This document shows positions 35,264 to 43,946 of a DNA stretch of 64,000 bases, one piece after another; the stretch's first letter is position 1; every line of letters starts with the position of its first letter. The stretch covers positions 1 to 64,000 of the forward strand of contig JBJKXM010000004.1 of NCBI GenBank assembly GCA_045561575.1. Reading direction: 5' to 3'. Source of the DNA: GCA-002715885 sp045561575 (lineage in GTDB: Bacteria; Bacteroidota; Bacteroidia; Flavobacteriales; BACL11). A program made the position numbers and the translations under genes. The notes beneath the pieces were generated by a model. It was not told the DNA's origin and made no database searches. It worked only from the letters and a program-made list of their open reading frames with translations.

Positions 35264-36504
35264 TATGAAATATTTAAAACGGTAATTTCAGGCATAATTC
35301 CAATTCTACCTGCATAAGCTAAATGACCAACACCTGTATTTACATAAATATATTTATCTAATTTATTATAGAGACCTGACCATTGCTTATATCGCCATTT
35401 AACAGGACTCCATTTAATTCCTGCTATATCTATGCCAAATTGGAGGCCATGTGTATGTCCTGCTAGTTGTAAATCAATTCTTTTTTTATAATTAATAACT
35501 TGTTCTATCCAATGTGATGGATCGTGAGAAAGTAATATAGTTGGAAAATTATCATCTACAAAAGACATAGCTTTATCTAAATCACCATCTTTATTAAAGT
35601 TTCCAGCTCCCCAATTTTCAACACCGACTAAGTTAAATTTTTGATTATCGATTAATATTTCTCTAGATTCGTTGAGTAACAAATCGAATCCAATATCTTT
35701 ATGTAACTGTAGCATTTTAGAAAAATTTTCTTTCCATTTTTTAGAATTCCTTTTCCATCCAACATAATCACAATAGTCATGATTACCTAAAACAGAAAAA
35801 TTTCCATATTTTGATTTTATTTTACTTAGAGTTTTAACATATGGTAATGCTTCATTATGAAAATTATTCACTAAATCACCTGTAAAAACTACCAAATCAG
35901 CATTTTCATTATTTATTAGATCAACAACTTCTTCTAATTTTTCTATAGAATTAAATGAACCTAAATGTAAATCAGAAATATGCACAATTTTAAACCCTTG
36001 CAGTTTAAAAGCCCAATTTTTAAGCTTTAATTTAACGTGCTTTGTTTTAAAATTATATCTACCAAAAATAATTCCTCCAAGCATTGAAAAGATAACAGTT
36101 GAACCAATAAACAAAGAGGTGTTTTTTAAAAACTTTAATCTACTAATATTAAAGTATGAACTTCTATTAGGATCATCAATAAAAAAATTTCCAAAAAATC
36201 TAAAGACCCTAATTATATCATCTAAAATAATAGGAAAAAGAGCGAAAAATTTTGAAAAAAACACAATAGTCATCAAACTACTTATCAAAATTTCATTATT
36301 AAAATGAACAGATGGAGTTCTTTTGTCAAAGTTTATAAATACATAAAAAATGATTGAATAAATAATAAATGAAATTAACCAATAAATAATATTAAATAGC
36401 TTATTACCTATACTACCTTTACTAAAAACAGGTGATATTGAAGAGAATAAATATATATCAAGAACCAGAAAAAAACCAATAAAAAAAATCAATCTTGTAA
36501 TCAT
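35263..36504 (-). CDS. Membrane-anchored metallophosphoesterase
   Basis: 413 residues. About four hydrophobic helices in the first 140 residues, then a calcineurin-like phosphoesterase domain with all metal motifs: HISDLHLGS, FTGDLVNN, LGNHDYCD, LLSHDPSHW and LAGHTHGLQFG. Similar YaeI-type enzymes act on lipid-linked or envelope phosphate esters, and the membrane anchor fits that. The substrate is unknown. Confidence 0.9.
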   Translation of the reverse strand: MITRLIFFIGFFLVLDIYLFSSISPVFSKGSIGNKLFNIIYWLISFIIYSIIFYVFINFDKRTPSVHFNNEILISSLMTIVFFSKFFALFPIILDDIIRVFRFFGNFFIDDPNRSSYFNISRLKFLKNTSLFIGSTVIFSMLGGIIFGRYNFKTKHVKLKLKNWAFKLQGFKIVHISDLHLGSFNSIEKLEEVVDLINNENADLVVFTGDLVNNFHNEALPYVKTLSKIKSKYGNFSVLGNHDYCDYVGWKRNSKKWKENFSKMLQLHKDIGFDLLLNESREILIDNQKFNLVGVENWGAGNFNKDGDLDKAMSFVDDNFPTILLSHDPSHWIEQVINYKKRIDLQLAGHTHGLQFGIDIAGIKWSPVKWRYKQWSGLYNKLDKYIYVNTGVGHLAYAGRIGIMPEITVLNIS

Positions 36505-36541
36505 AATTTATGCAATGTATGTCCTTTTGAAAAAAGAATTG

Positions 36542-36549
36542 CAAATTTA
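36542..36549 (-). promoter_or_regulatory. -7 box TAAATTTG for the phosphoesterase gene
   Basis: Minus-strand perfect TAnnTTTG match ending 37 nt before the ATG at 36504. Confidence 0.45.
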
Positions 36550-36574
36550 CAAAAAGGAAAAGTTAAATTATATA

Positions 36575-37286
36575 CTAATTAACCGCAGATTTCGACATTG
36601 TTCTATTAAGAACAACAAGCAATTGAATAATCTTGTAAAATAAAAAATCATAAATTTTCAAGAAAAAAGGGAAATCGTTTCTTTTTATATCTAATAAAAC
36701 AGCTATTCTGGTTTCATTAGTTTCATTTTTAACCTCATGAACATAAGTATCATCAAACATAACACTTTTACCTTCAGTCCAAGTGTAAGGTATATTATCA
36801 ACAAAAAGCTGACAATTACCTTTTTTTGGAACAGATATTGGCAATTGATACCTATAAATTCCTTTGTAAGGACCATTATGCGGTGGAATATGTTTACCTG
36901 GACTTAAAAAAGAAATAGATATACTAGTTACATTTTTAAATGGTTTAAAAAGTTTAACAATATTTGGACACAGTTTGATATTATGTTTATTCCAAAAACC
37001 ATATGTTTTAACTAAAAACATATTCCATGCTATTCCATCATTAGCAGAAATAAATTCTTGACCATCATCAACATCATGAAAATTTAGGTAAAGAATTAGT
37101 TTTTTTTAATATTAGATTTATTTCATCTCTTATTAACGTCCAATTTTCTTCAAATAGTTTATGTTCAGGAAAAACTTTGTCTACATCTAAGTAAGGAGGG
37201 TTAGACATAAATTTATTATAAAACTTTAAATTCCAATCTCGGAGCTTTATAAAAAAAATGTTACGGTTATTCTGATACTGACCCAA
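36575..37286 (-). pseudogene. Aspartyl/asparaginyl beta-hydroxylase family protein, frameshifted
   Basis: Two frames together encode one protein of about 236 residues. The first (37286..37074) carries the N-terminus with YLDVDKVFPEHKLFEENW. The second (37021 downward) carries the double-stranded beta-helix core with FLSPGKHIPPHNGPYKG (first Fe-binding His), the YRYQLPI strand and DDTYVHEV (second His). Removing one base from the A run at 37079-37082 joins them as SLPKF-HDVDDGQEF without a stop. The 712-nt span is 3x237+1, as expected for a single insertion. Such enzymes are Fe(II)/2-oxoglutarate oxygenases acting on protein or lipid-linked substrates. I cannot tell a sequence error from real inactivation, but an error is likelier. 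Confidence 0.8.
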
Positions 37287-37376
37287 TTTATCTATTTTTT
37301 ATTGTTGAACAAAAATAAATATTAATTGATAAATTTCTATGCTTTGCATAGTAAGTTTATATTAATTATAAATAAA

Positions 37377-37607
37377 CTATTCTCTGAAAGCCTTATGAGG
37401 TTTTAAAGAATTTTTGATCAATTCTAAAAAAGAATCATCTAGTACAACATAGCTATATGAAAAATTCTCTGTTTCACAAGTTGTCCCAATAGCACTGTGA
37501 GATATATTTTCTTTTTGTAAAAATTCTTTTAAATGTAAATAATGATGATGAGATAGCTTAGAAGAGTCTGGACCGAAAAATTCCCAAATAAACTTTAAGT
37601 TAGGCAT
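37377..37607 (-). CDS. Small conserved hypothetical protein
   Basis: 76 residues, soluble, no signal peptide. The start (FIWEFFGPDSSKLSHHHYLHLKEF) and the end (LKPHKAFRE) are patterns I associate with small conserved Flavobacteriia proteins without an assigned function. It lies 6 nt downstream of the 74-residue gene and is probably co-transcribed with it. The 90-nt gap towards the hydroxylase gene holds no recognised signal. Confidence 0.65.
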   Translation of the reverse strand: MPNLKFIWEFFGPDSSKLSHHHYLHLKEFLQKENISHSAIGTTCETENFSYSYVVLDDSFLELIKNSLKPHKAFRE

Positions 37608-37613
37608 AGTTAA

Positions 37614-37838
37614 TTAAACTACCTTTTTACCTTTATTATCTCCATCCATCCAGTAATTATCTTTTACTTCGCCTAAATATTTTACAATTTTATTTTGAAA
37701 CTGAGTTAAAGCAAGCATTGCTTGTTCATGAGATTCTCTCATAATTCGAACTGGTTTAGAAGATGGCTTATCTCTTAGCTCTATATAGAAACCATTTCTT
37801 AATCCTTTATCTCTTGTTGCTGGTCTACCTCTTGACAT
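37614..37838 (-). CDS. Small basic conserved hypothetical protein
   Basis: 74 residues, basic: starts MSRGRPATRDKGLRNGFYIE and ends WMDGDNKGKKVV. It has no transmembrane segment or signal. The RGRPA start recalls an AT-hook-like nucleic-acid contact, but that is only a resemblance. It is paired with the 76-residue gene and lies about 95 nt downstream of the Rieske oxygenase gene. Function unknown. Confidence 0.65.
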   Translation of the reverse strand: MSRGRPATRDKGLRNGFYIELRDKPSSKPVRIMRESHEQAMLALTQFQNKIVKYLGEVKDNYWMDGDNKGKKVV

Positions 37839-37932
37839 AAGTGGTTTTTTTATGTTTAACGTTAAATAATTAACTATATTGCTAATTCAGATGAGAAAAA
37901 GGAATATTGCATTTTAAGCAAATATATAATAA

Positions 37933-39013
37933 TTATTTAAACAGAAATTCACTAATCAAAGAATGAAAATGATGAACTCCCTTTTCCATTTTGGGAGAAA
38001 ATCTCCCGTTTTTATAAAATCTTGAACCAACTCCTTTTTGAACTCGTTGAACAATTTCCTCATCCTCAAGTTCAACTTTATCTAAATCCGCTCCTGCCCC
38101 AAGATTAAGCTTACTATCATCCCACACAAAAGACAAAAAGTCAATCTTGGTCTTTTTTATAGCTAGAGGTTTAACTATGTTAATTGATAATCCCCATGGA
38201 TAAAAATTAAACATCATATTTGGAAAAATCCAAAAATAATAAGCTGCAATTTTTTCACCATGATCTTGACATGAGCTTGGAATATTAAAACAAATTTCAT
38301 TTTTTTCAGCGTATCCTATTTGTAAATTAGAATATTTAAAGATTTCAACATCGTACTTTTTATAATCTAAAGTAGCATTTAAATCTTTATGTATAAATGG
38401 AATATGAAAACCTTCTAAATAATTATCACAATAAAGAGCCCAATTTGCATCAATTTTCATATGATTTGGAGAGGTCTTTTCTTAACTTTAAGTTATGAAA
38501 TGGCAGCCAAGAAATCCTATCTGTCATTTCTTTTAAAATATCATTAAGAGGTAGTATTGGGTCAAGAGAAACAAAAATAAATTGAAAAAAATTAGAGGTT
38601 TTTACTTTAGTTAAATTATCGTTTTTACACGGAAAATTTTTCATACCATCAGTTTCTGGCATAAAACATAACTCTCCTTCTTTATCAAATGTTTTACCAT
38701 GATAATTACAAACTATTTTATTTTTAATTTTTGTTTTTTCTTCAACTAAAATATTACCTCTATGCGTACATACATTAGAAAGACAAGAAATTCTATTGTT
38801 GTTATTTAATAACATAAGTGGCTCAGCAATAAAATTCTCAAGAAAATAAAATGGCAAAACAGTATCTGACTCACTTATTTCTTCTTGTGAACAAACAAAT
38901 TGCCAGCTAGTTTCAAATATCTTTTCTTTTACTAATTTAAAAACTTTAACAGAGCAATAAAACTCCCCATCTAATGTGTGAGCAGATTTAATGTTTGAAT
39001 TTATTTTTTTCAT
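37933..39013 (-). pseudogene. Rieske ring-hydroxylating oxygenase alpha subunit, frameshifted
   Basis: Two overlapping frames form one protein of about 359 residues. The first (39013..38450) has the Rieske 2Fe-2S site CTHRG ... CNYHG. The second (38460 downward) has the mononuclear iron site NWALYCDNYLEGFHIPFIH. Removing one base from the T run at 38454-38457 gives SKSYE-IDANWALY, the continuous family sequence; the 1081-nt span is 3x360+1. Such oxygenases hydroxylate or demethylate aromatic or quaternary-amine substrates with a separate reductase, which is not in the window. All ligands are intact, so the break may be a sequence error. Confidence 0.85.
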
Positions 39014-39031
39014 TTAGTAAATATATATTGA

Positions 39032-39505
39032 TTATAACTCCAATAAAATTTCAGCTATATTTCCGAATGTATTTTTTGCATACTCATCTAAATTGTTTTT
39101 ATTAACCCATTTAACATCTATTATCCCTTCAGATGTTTGTGGAATAAATATTCCTTTAAAATCTGAATGCATTAAAAACCATGAAGTGATTTTTAATATT
39201 GACTCTCCATTTAATTCATAGGTATGATAAGTTTTTTTTAAAAAACTATTTAAAGAAAGATTTGTAAGACCACATTCTTCAACAACTTCTCTTAAAGCAC
39301 ATTTTTTATCTGATTCACCTACTTCTCTCTTTCCTTTTGGCAAATCCCACATACCATTTCTATAAATCATTAATACTTCATTATTAGAATTAATTACAAC
39401 ACCACCAGATGCATAAATGATTTTATAATTACTAGAAAATCTCTCCCAATTATCATTAATTATTTTAGGTGAATTGTTAATGAAAACTTTATATTTTTGC
39501 GGCAT
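39032..39505 (-). CDS. NUDIX hydrolase
   Basis: 157 residues. Complete Nudix box: G-KREVG-E-SDKKCAL-REVVEECGL at about 82-104, preceded by MYRNGMWDLPKG. It hydrolyses a nucleoside-diphosphate-linked substrate that cannot be identified from sequence. Its start codon overlaps that of the divergent pyrE in the tetranucleotide CATG, and it contains the pyrE -7 box in its first codons. NUDIX-pyrE divergence recurs in Flavobacteriia. Confidence 0.93.
   Translation of the reverse strand: MPQKYKVFINNSPKIINDNWERFSSNYKIIYASGGVVINSNNEVLMIYRNGMWDLPKGKREVGESDKKCALREVVEECGLTNLSLNSFLKKTYHTYELNGESILKITSWFLMHSDFKGIFIPQTSEGIIDVKWVNKNNLDEYAKNTFGNIAEILLEL
39492..39499 (+). promoter_or_regulatory. -7 box TATTTTTG for pyrE, inside the NUDIX gene
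   Basis: Perfect TAnnTTTG match ending 4 nt before the pyrE ATG at 39504. It lies within the first codons of the divergent NUDIX gene. Transcription from it would start on or next to the pyrE start codon. Confidence 0.55.
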
Positions 39506-40146
39506 GGTTAATTATAAAGAAGAAGCAAAACAGATAGCTCATCATTTATTGCAAATTAAAGCAATTATTTTACAACCCAACAATCCTTTTAAGTGGGCAT
39601 CTGGATGGAATTCTCCAATATACTGCGATAACAGAAAAACACTTTCTTTTCCTAATATCAGAACACATATTAGAATAAAAATATGTGAGATAATTAAGGA
39701 GAAATACCCACATGTTAATGTTATAGCAGGAGTGGCAACTGGAGGAATTGCTATTGGGTGTCTAATTGCTGAAGAATTAGGACTACCCTTTTATATACGT
39801 AAGGTCATCAAACAAAGAACATGGAAAACAGAATTTAATTGAAGGATACTATGATTCTGGACAATCTGTAGTTGTTATAGAAGATTTAATTAGTAGCGGT
39901 AAAAGTAGCTTGGCAGCAGTTGATGCCTTAAGAGAAAAAGAATTAAATGTCAAAGGATTAATTTCAATATTCACTTATGGTTTTGAAGAGGCAAATCAAA
40001 ACTTTAAAAAAAGTAAATGTGAAAAAACATCTCTTTGTGATTACGAATCATTAATTGAAGAAGCACTTAAATCTAATTATATTGATCAAAAAGATTTAGC
40101 AATTTTAAAAGATTGGAGAAAAAAACCTAAAAGTTGGCCAAACTAA
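39504..40146 (+). pseudogene. pyrE: Orotate phosphoribosyltransferase, frameshifted
   Basis: The first frame (39504-39842, from MVNYKEEAKQIAHHLLQ) encodes the N-terminal half with WASGWNSPIYCDNRK and VIAGVATGGIAIG. The second encodes the PRPP-binding half: SSNKEHGKQNLIEGYYDSGQ, then VVVIEDLISSGKSSLAA. Removing one G from GG at 39803-39804 yields FYIRKSSNKEHG and a 213-residue protein, the normal PyrE length; the 643-nt span is 3x214+1. PyrE makes orotidine 5'-phosphate in pyrimidine synthesis. It is rarely lost in free-living bacteria, so a sequencing or assembly error is the best explanation. Confidence 0.9.
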
Positions 40147-40195
40147 CATTTGCATAATTTTTTTGATAAAAAATTATACTTATTGATTTATTTAG

Positions 40196-40203
40196 TAAGT
40201 TTG
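40196..40203 (+). promoter_or_regulatory. -33/-7 promoter for the SRPBCC-like gene
   Basis: TTG at 40173-40175, 20 nt, then TAAGTTTG at 40196-40203, 14 nt before the ATG at 40218. This is the best two-part Bacteroidota promoter match I noticed in the window. Confidence 0.6.
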
Positions 40204-40217
40204 CAAAAAAACTTATT

Positions 40218-40613
40218 ATGTCAACCAAATTCAAAAGCGAAAAAGTTACTGCCAATCTCAATTATAAAGATTTGTTTGAAAAATTTACAAATCTTAATAA
40301 TTTAAAAGATTATCTTCCAAAAGAAGTAGAAGAATTTGAGTCTAGTGTTGAAAACTGCTCATTCAAAATAGAGCAATTACCAAAAATGTCTCTACAGATT
40401 ACTGAAAAGCATGCCTACGAAAAAATTAAATTTGAATCAAATGAAAGTCAAATCCCTTTTCATATGTTTTGTTATATTGAAAAAAATGGAGACAATACAA
40501 CTGATGTAGTAATTGAAATAGATATGGAATTAAACTTTATGATGAAAATGTTGGTGCAAAAACCTATTAATATTTTCTTAGAAAAGTTCACTCAAATTAT
40601 AAAAAATATCTAG
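40218..40613 (+). CDS. SRPBCC-like small protein
   Basis: 131 residues, soluble. The pattern of KSEKVTANLNYKDLFEKFTNLNNLKDYLP, alternating strands and a closing amphipathic helix MLVQKPINIFLEKFTQIIKNI is that of a SRPBCC/START-like ligand-binding fold. In Flavobacteriia a gene of this kind sits between pyrE and birA, as here. Ligand unknown. Its stop overlaps the convergent birA stop by 4 nt. Confidence 0.75.
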   Translation: MSTKFKSEKVTANLNYKDLFEKFTNLNNLKDYLPKEVEEFESSVENCSFKIEQLPKMSLQITEKHAYEKIKFESNESQIPFHMFCYIEKNGDNTTDVVIEIDMELNFMMKMLVQKPINIFLEKFTQIIKNI

Positions 40614-41344
40614 AACAAATACTTAATCTGATTTACTTTTACCTTTTTGACTTTCTTGTTTTTTCTGATTAATAGCTCTCCTTGATTATTTACTGAAACA
40701 ATTACCCCTTCATCTTTCTTTTCATTTATCATAAAATCAAAAGATTTATTCTTCTTAAATAGATATTTATTATAAACTTTAACAATATCATCATCAATTT
40801 TTAGATAAAATTCTTCTATTAATTGTAATAGTTTATTTTTAATTTGATTTATATCAAATTCACAATTTTTGATTTTTGCAAGAGATGTTGCTTCAGGAAC
40901 ATATTTTTTAAATTTCAATTGATTTATATTAATACCTATACCAATAACAAAAGTTTTAATTTTTTGTTCTACAACAATATTTTCAATAATACAACCTGCA
41001 ATTTTTCTATTATCAACAATAATATCATTAGGCCATTTGACAAATACTTCCTCATCAAGATAAAATGAAATCAATTCTCTTAAAGACAATGATATTAAAG
41101 CACTAAACTTAAACTGATCTTCAATATTTAAATCATGATTAATCAAAATACTGACTAATAAATTTTTTCCATATTTACTTTCCCATGATTTCCCTCTTCT
41201 ACCTTTTCCATTAGTTTGATAATCAGCAGTTACAACTATTGTTTCTGAAAATTCTTTTGTTTTATTTAATTTCAATAAAAAATTATTTGTCGAGTCGACT
41301 TCATTTAATTTAATAAAATTCTTAGAAAAAAAACTAGATATCAT
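40610..41344 (-). CDS. birA: Biotin--[acetyl-CoA-carboxylase] ligase
   Basis: 244 residues, catalytic type without an N-terminal HTH, so not a repressor. Motifs: EVDSTNNFLLKL, TNGKGRRGKSWES with the biotin-binding GRRG loop, and KWPNDIIVDNRKIAGCIIEN with the catalytic Lys. It attaches biotin to carboxylase carrier domains. It is divergent from rsfS. Confidence 0.95.
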   Translation of the reverse strand: MISSFFSKNFIKLNEVDSTNNFLLKLNKTKEFSETIVVTADYQTNGKGRRGKSWESKYGKNLLVSILINHDLNIEDQFKFSALISLSLRELISFYLDEEVFVKWPNDIIVDNRKIAGCIIENIVVEQKIKTFVIGIGININQLKFKKYVPEATSLAKIKNCEFDINQIKNKLLQLIEEFYLKIDDDIVKVYNKYLFKKNKSFDFMINEKKDEGVIVSVNNQGELLIRKNKKVKKVKVNQIKYLF

Positions 41345-41370
41345 GTGTTAGTATAGTGAATAGAAATGTG

Positions 41371-41378
41371 TAATTTTG
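41371..41378 (+). promoter_or_regulatory. -7 box TAATTTTG for rsfS/ftsH
   Basis: Perfect TAnnTTTG match 23 nt before the rsfS ATG at 41402 in the divergent birA/rsfS gap. Confidence 0.5.
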
Positions 41379-41401
41379 CAATTGTAAAATTAACAATATA
41401 A

Positions 41402-41764
41402 ATGCCAAAAGTTAGTTCTAAAAACAACATACTTTTAAATGCAATTATTGAAAGTATTCAATCAATTAAAGGAAATGATTTAATTTCATTAAACTTTGGT
41501 AAGATTGAAAATAGTATTTGTGATTTCTTTGTAATTTGTTCTGGAACATCAAGCACACACGTTAAAGCTATTGAAGAAAATGTCAGAAAGAAAGTTCAAA
41601 AAATGACTAAACAAAAACCTTGGCATGTTGAACAAGATAACAAGGCAGATTGGATACTAATGGACTATTCAGATATAATACTACACATATTTCAAGAAGA
41701 AACAAGAAGCTTTTATAACTTAGAAGAATTATGGGGCGATGCTAAAAAAACCTCTCACAATTAA
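41402..41764 (+). CDS. rsfS: Ribosome silencing factor RsfS
   Basis: 120 residues, full length. Family blocks: FVICSGTSSTHVKAIEENV, PWHVEQDNKADWILMDY and DIILHIFQEETRSFYNLEELW. It binds ribosomal protein L14 (uL14) and blocks subunit joining when nutrients fall. It starts the operon running through ftsH to psd. Confidence 0.96.
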   Translation: MPKVSSKNNILLNAIIESIQSIKGNDLISLNFGKIENSICDFFVICSGTSSTHVKAIEENVRKKVQKMTKQKPWHVEQDNKADWILMDYSDIILHIFQEETRSFYNLEELWGDAKKTSHN

Positions 41765-41772
41765 AAAACTAA

Positions 41773-43740
41773 ATGAAAGGGAAAAAATTTAATAAAATAC
41801 CAAAGAGAAATCCAAAAATGATAAAGTTTAACATCTATTGGATTTATGCTATTATCTTCATATTTTTTATAGGATTACAATTTTTTGGTACCGACTTAAC
41901 GAAAAAAACTAATTTCAAAGAATTTAACAATAGAATGCTACAACAACAAAAAGTTGATAGAATTACTATTGTAAATAAAGAAAAAGTTTTCATTTTTATA
42001 AAAAAAGAAAATTTATCAGAGGATCAATTTAAAGATGTTTACAAACAACCTTTTGGGAATTCAGTAAATCTAGGACCTCATTACTTTTTTGAAATTGGAT
42101 CAGTAGAAACATTTAACAGTGACCTTAAAGAAGCTCAAAAGAATTTTGATTATGAAGATCAAATATCTCCTACTTATGAGACCAAGAAAGATGTGTTTGG
42201 AGATATTCTTGGCTGGATACTTCCTTTAGTATTCTTTATTGGAGTTTGGATTTTTATTATGAGAAGAATGAGTGGTGGCGGCGCTGGTGGTGGTCAAATT
42301 TTTAGTATTGGCAAAACCAAAGGAAAACTAGTTGATAAAGCAAATATTAAAGTAACCTTTAAAGATGTTGCAGGACTTGAAGGTGCAAAAGAAGAAATCA
42401 GTGAAATAGTTGATTTCTTGAAAAAACCTGAAAAATACACTAAGCTTGGAGGTAAAATCCCTAGAGGTGCTATGTTAATTGGACCACCTGGTACTGGAAA
42501 AACATTACTTGCAAAAGCTGTAGCTGGGGAAGCAAAAGTTCCTTTCTTTTCATTATCAGGTTCAGATTTTGTTGAAATGTTTGTTGGAGTTGGAGCTTCA
42601 AGAGTAAGAGACTTGTTTAAACAAGCAAAGGAAAAAGCACCCTCAATAATATTTATTGATGAAATTGATGCAATTGGTAGAGCTAGGGGCAAAAATGCAA
42701 TGACTGGAAGCAATGATGAAAGAGAAAATACATTAAATCAACTTTTGACTGAAATGGATGGTTTTGGAACAAATACTGGTGTTATTGTAATGGCTGCAAC
42801 AAATAGAGCTGATATTTTAGACAAAGCTTTAACTAGGGCCGGAAGGTTTGATAGACAAATATATGTTGACTTACCTGATTTAGTAGAAAGGAAGGAAATT
42901 TTTAAAGTACATTTAAAACCAATAAGATTAGCAAAAAGTATCGACGTTAATTTTTTAGCAAGGCAGACACCAGGATTCTCAGGTGCTGATATAGCGAACG
43001 TTTGTAATGAAGCTGCATTAATTGCAGCTAGAACTTCAAAAAAAACTGTTGGAAAACAAGACTTTTTAGATGCAGTTGATAGAATTGTTGGTGGGTTAGA
43101 AAAAAAGTCTAAAATCATTTCTCCAAATGAAAAGAAAACAATTGCCTTTCACGAAGCAGGTCATGCAACAGTTAGTTGGATGCTTGAACATGCGTCTCCT
43201 TTAGTAAAAGTTACTATTGTGCCAAGAGGAAGATCCCTTGGTGCAGCATGGTATCTCCCAGAGGAAAGACAATTAACTACAACTGAACAAATGAAAGATG
43301 AAATGTGTGCTGCACTTGGTGGGAGAGCGGCAGAAAGCTTATTTTTTGACAAGGTCTCAACTGGAGCTTTATCTGATCTTGAAAAGGTAACAAAACAAGC
43401 ATATGCAATGGTTAGTATTTATGGTTTAAGTCCTAAATTAGGAAATATCTCATATTATGATTCAAGTGGACAGAATTCAGGTTTCACAAAGCCTTATTCT
43501 GAAGAAAGAGCAAAATTAATTGATTCTGAAGTGAGTTCATTAATTGAAGAACAATACAACAGAGCGTTGAAAGTTTTAAAAGACAATAAAAAGAAAGTAG
43601 AAGAATTAGCAAATTCACTTTTAAAAAATGAAGTTATTTTTAAAGACAACCTAATTTCAATATTTGGAGCTAGAAAATGGAAATCCTACGATGAAGAAAA
43701 ACTTGAAGATTTAGAACAATCATCTAAAAAGAAATCCTAA
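41773..43740 (+). CDS. ftsH: ATP-dependent zinc metalloprotease FtsH
   Basis: 655 residues. Two transmembrane helices (about 20-38 and 143-160) flank a periplasmic domain. The AAA module has Walker A GPPGTGKT (about 237-244), Walker B IIFIDEIDAIG and the second region of homology ATNRADILDKAL. The zinc site HEAGH is near 460-464. It degrades misfolded and regulatory membrane proteins. It lies 8 nt after rsfS and 11 nt before the DUF2007 gene. Confidence 0.98.
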   Translation: MKGKKFNKIPKRNPKMIKFNIYWIYAIIFIFFIGLQFFGTDLTKKTNFKEFNNRMLQQQKVDRITIVNKEKVFIFIKKENLSEDQFKDVYKQPFGNSVNLGPHYFFEIGSVETFNSDLKEAQKNFDYEDQISPTYETKKDVFGDILGWILPLVFFIGVWIFIMRRMSGGGAGGGQIFSIGKTKGKLVDKANIKVTFKDVAGLEGAKEEISEIVDFLKKPEKYTKLGGKIPRGAMLIGPPGTGKTLLAKAVAGEAKVPFFSLSGSDFVEMFVGVGASRVRDLFKQAKEKAPSIIFIDEIDAIGRARGKNAMTGSNDERENTLNQLLTEMDGFGTNTGVIVMAATNRADILDKALTRAGRFDRQIYVDLPDLVERKEIFKVHLKPIRLAKSIDVNFLARQTPGFSGADIANVCNEAALIAARTSKKTVGKQDFLDAVDRIVGGLEKKSKIISPNEKKTIAFHEAGHATVSWMLEHASPLVKVTIVPRGRSLGAAWYLPEERQLTTTEQMKDEMCAALGGRAAESLFFDKVSTGALSDLEKVTKQAYAMVSIYGLSPKLGNISYYDSSGQNSGFTKPYSEERAKLIDSEVSSLIEEQYNRALKVLKDNKKKVEELANSLLKNEVIFKDNLISIFGARKWKSYDEEKLEDLEQSSKKKS

Positions 43741-43751
43741 ATATTTAAGTA

Positions 43752-43946
43752 ATGAAAAATGAATGGGTCATAGTCTATTCAACTTCAGATGTCTTCCAAG
43801 CAGAAGTAATTAAACAAATGTTATTATCTAATAGTATAGATGCTATTTCAATGAATCAAAAAGATTCCTCATATCATTTTGGTTCAGTTAACATCTACAT
43901 CAAAGAAAAAGATATGAAAAAAGCAAAAGAAATCATTTCAAAATGA
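43752..43946 (+). CDS. DUF2007 family small protein
   Basis: 64 residues matching the putative signal-transducing DUF2007 fold: VIVYSTSDVFQAEVIKQMLL, then SVNIYIKEKDMKKAKEII. DUF2007 proteins resemble the GlnB-like alpha/beta fold and lack a known ligand. It overlaps cdsA by 4 nt within the ftsH-psd operon. Confidence 0.85.
   Translation: MKNEWVIVYSTSDVFQAEVIKQMLLSNSIDAISMNQKDSSYHFGSVNIYIKEKDMKKAKEIISK

Noticed and set aside
37287..37376. Short partly symmetric stretch around GCTTTGCATAGTAAG as an attachment or regulatory site
   Set aside because: The symmetry is weak and AT-rich background explains it; no integrase or mobile gene lies nearby.
37070..40146. Programmed ribosomal frameshifting in the hydroxylase, Rieske gene or pyrE
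   Set aside because: The sites are short A, T or G runs without a slippery heptamer plus a downstream structure, and these families do not use frameshifting. A single inserted base explains each.
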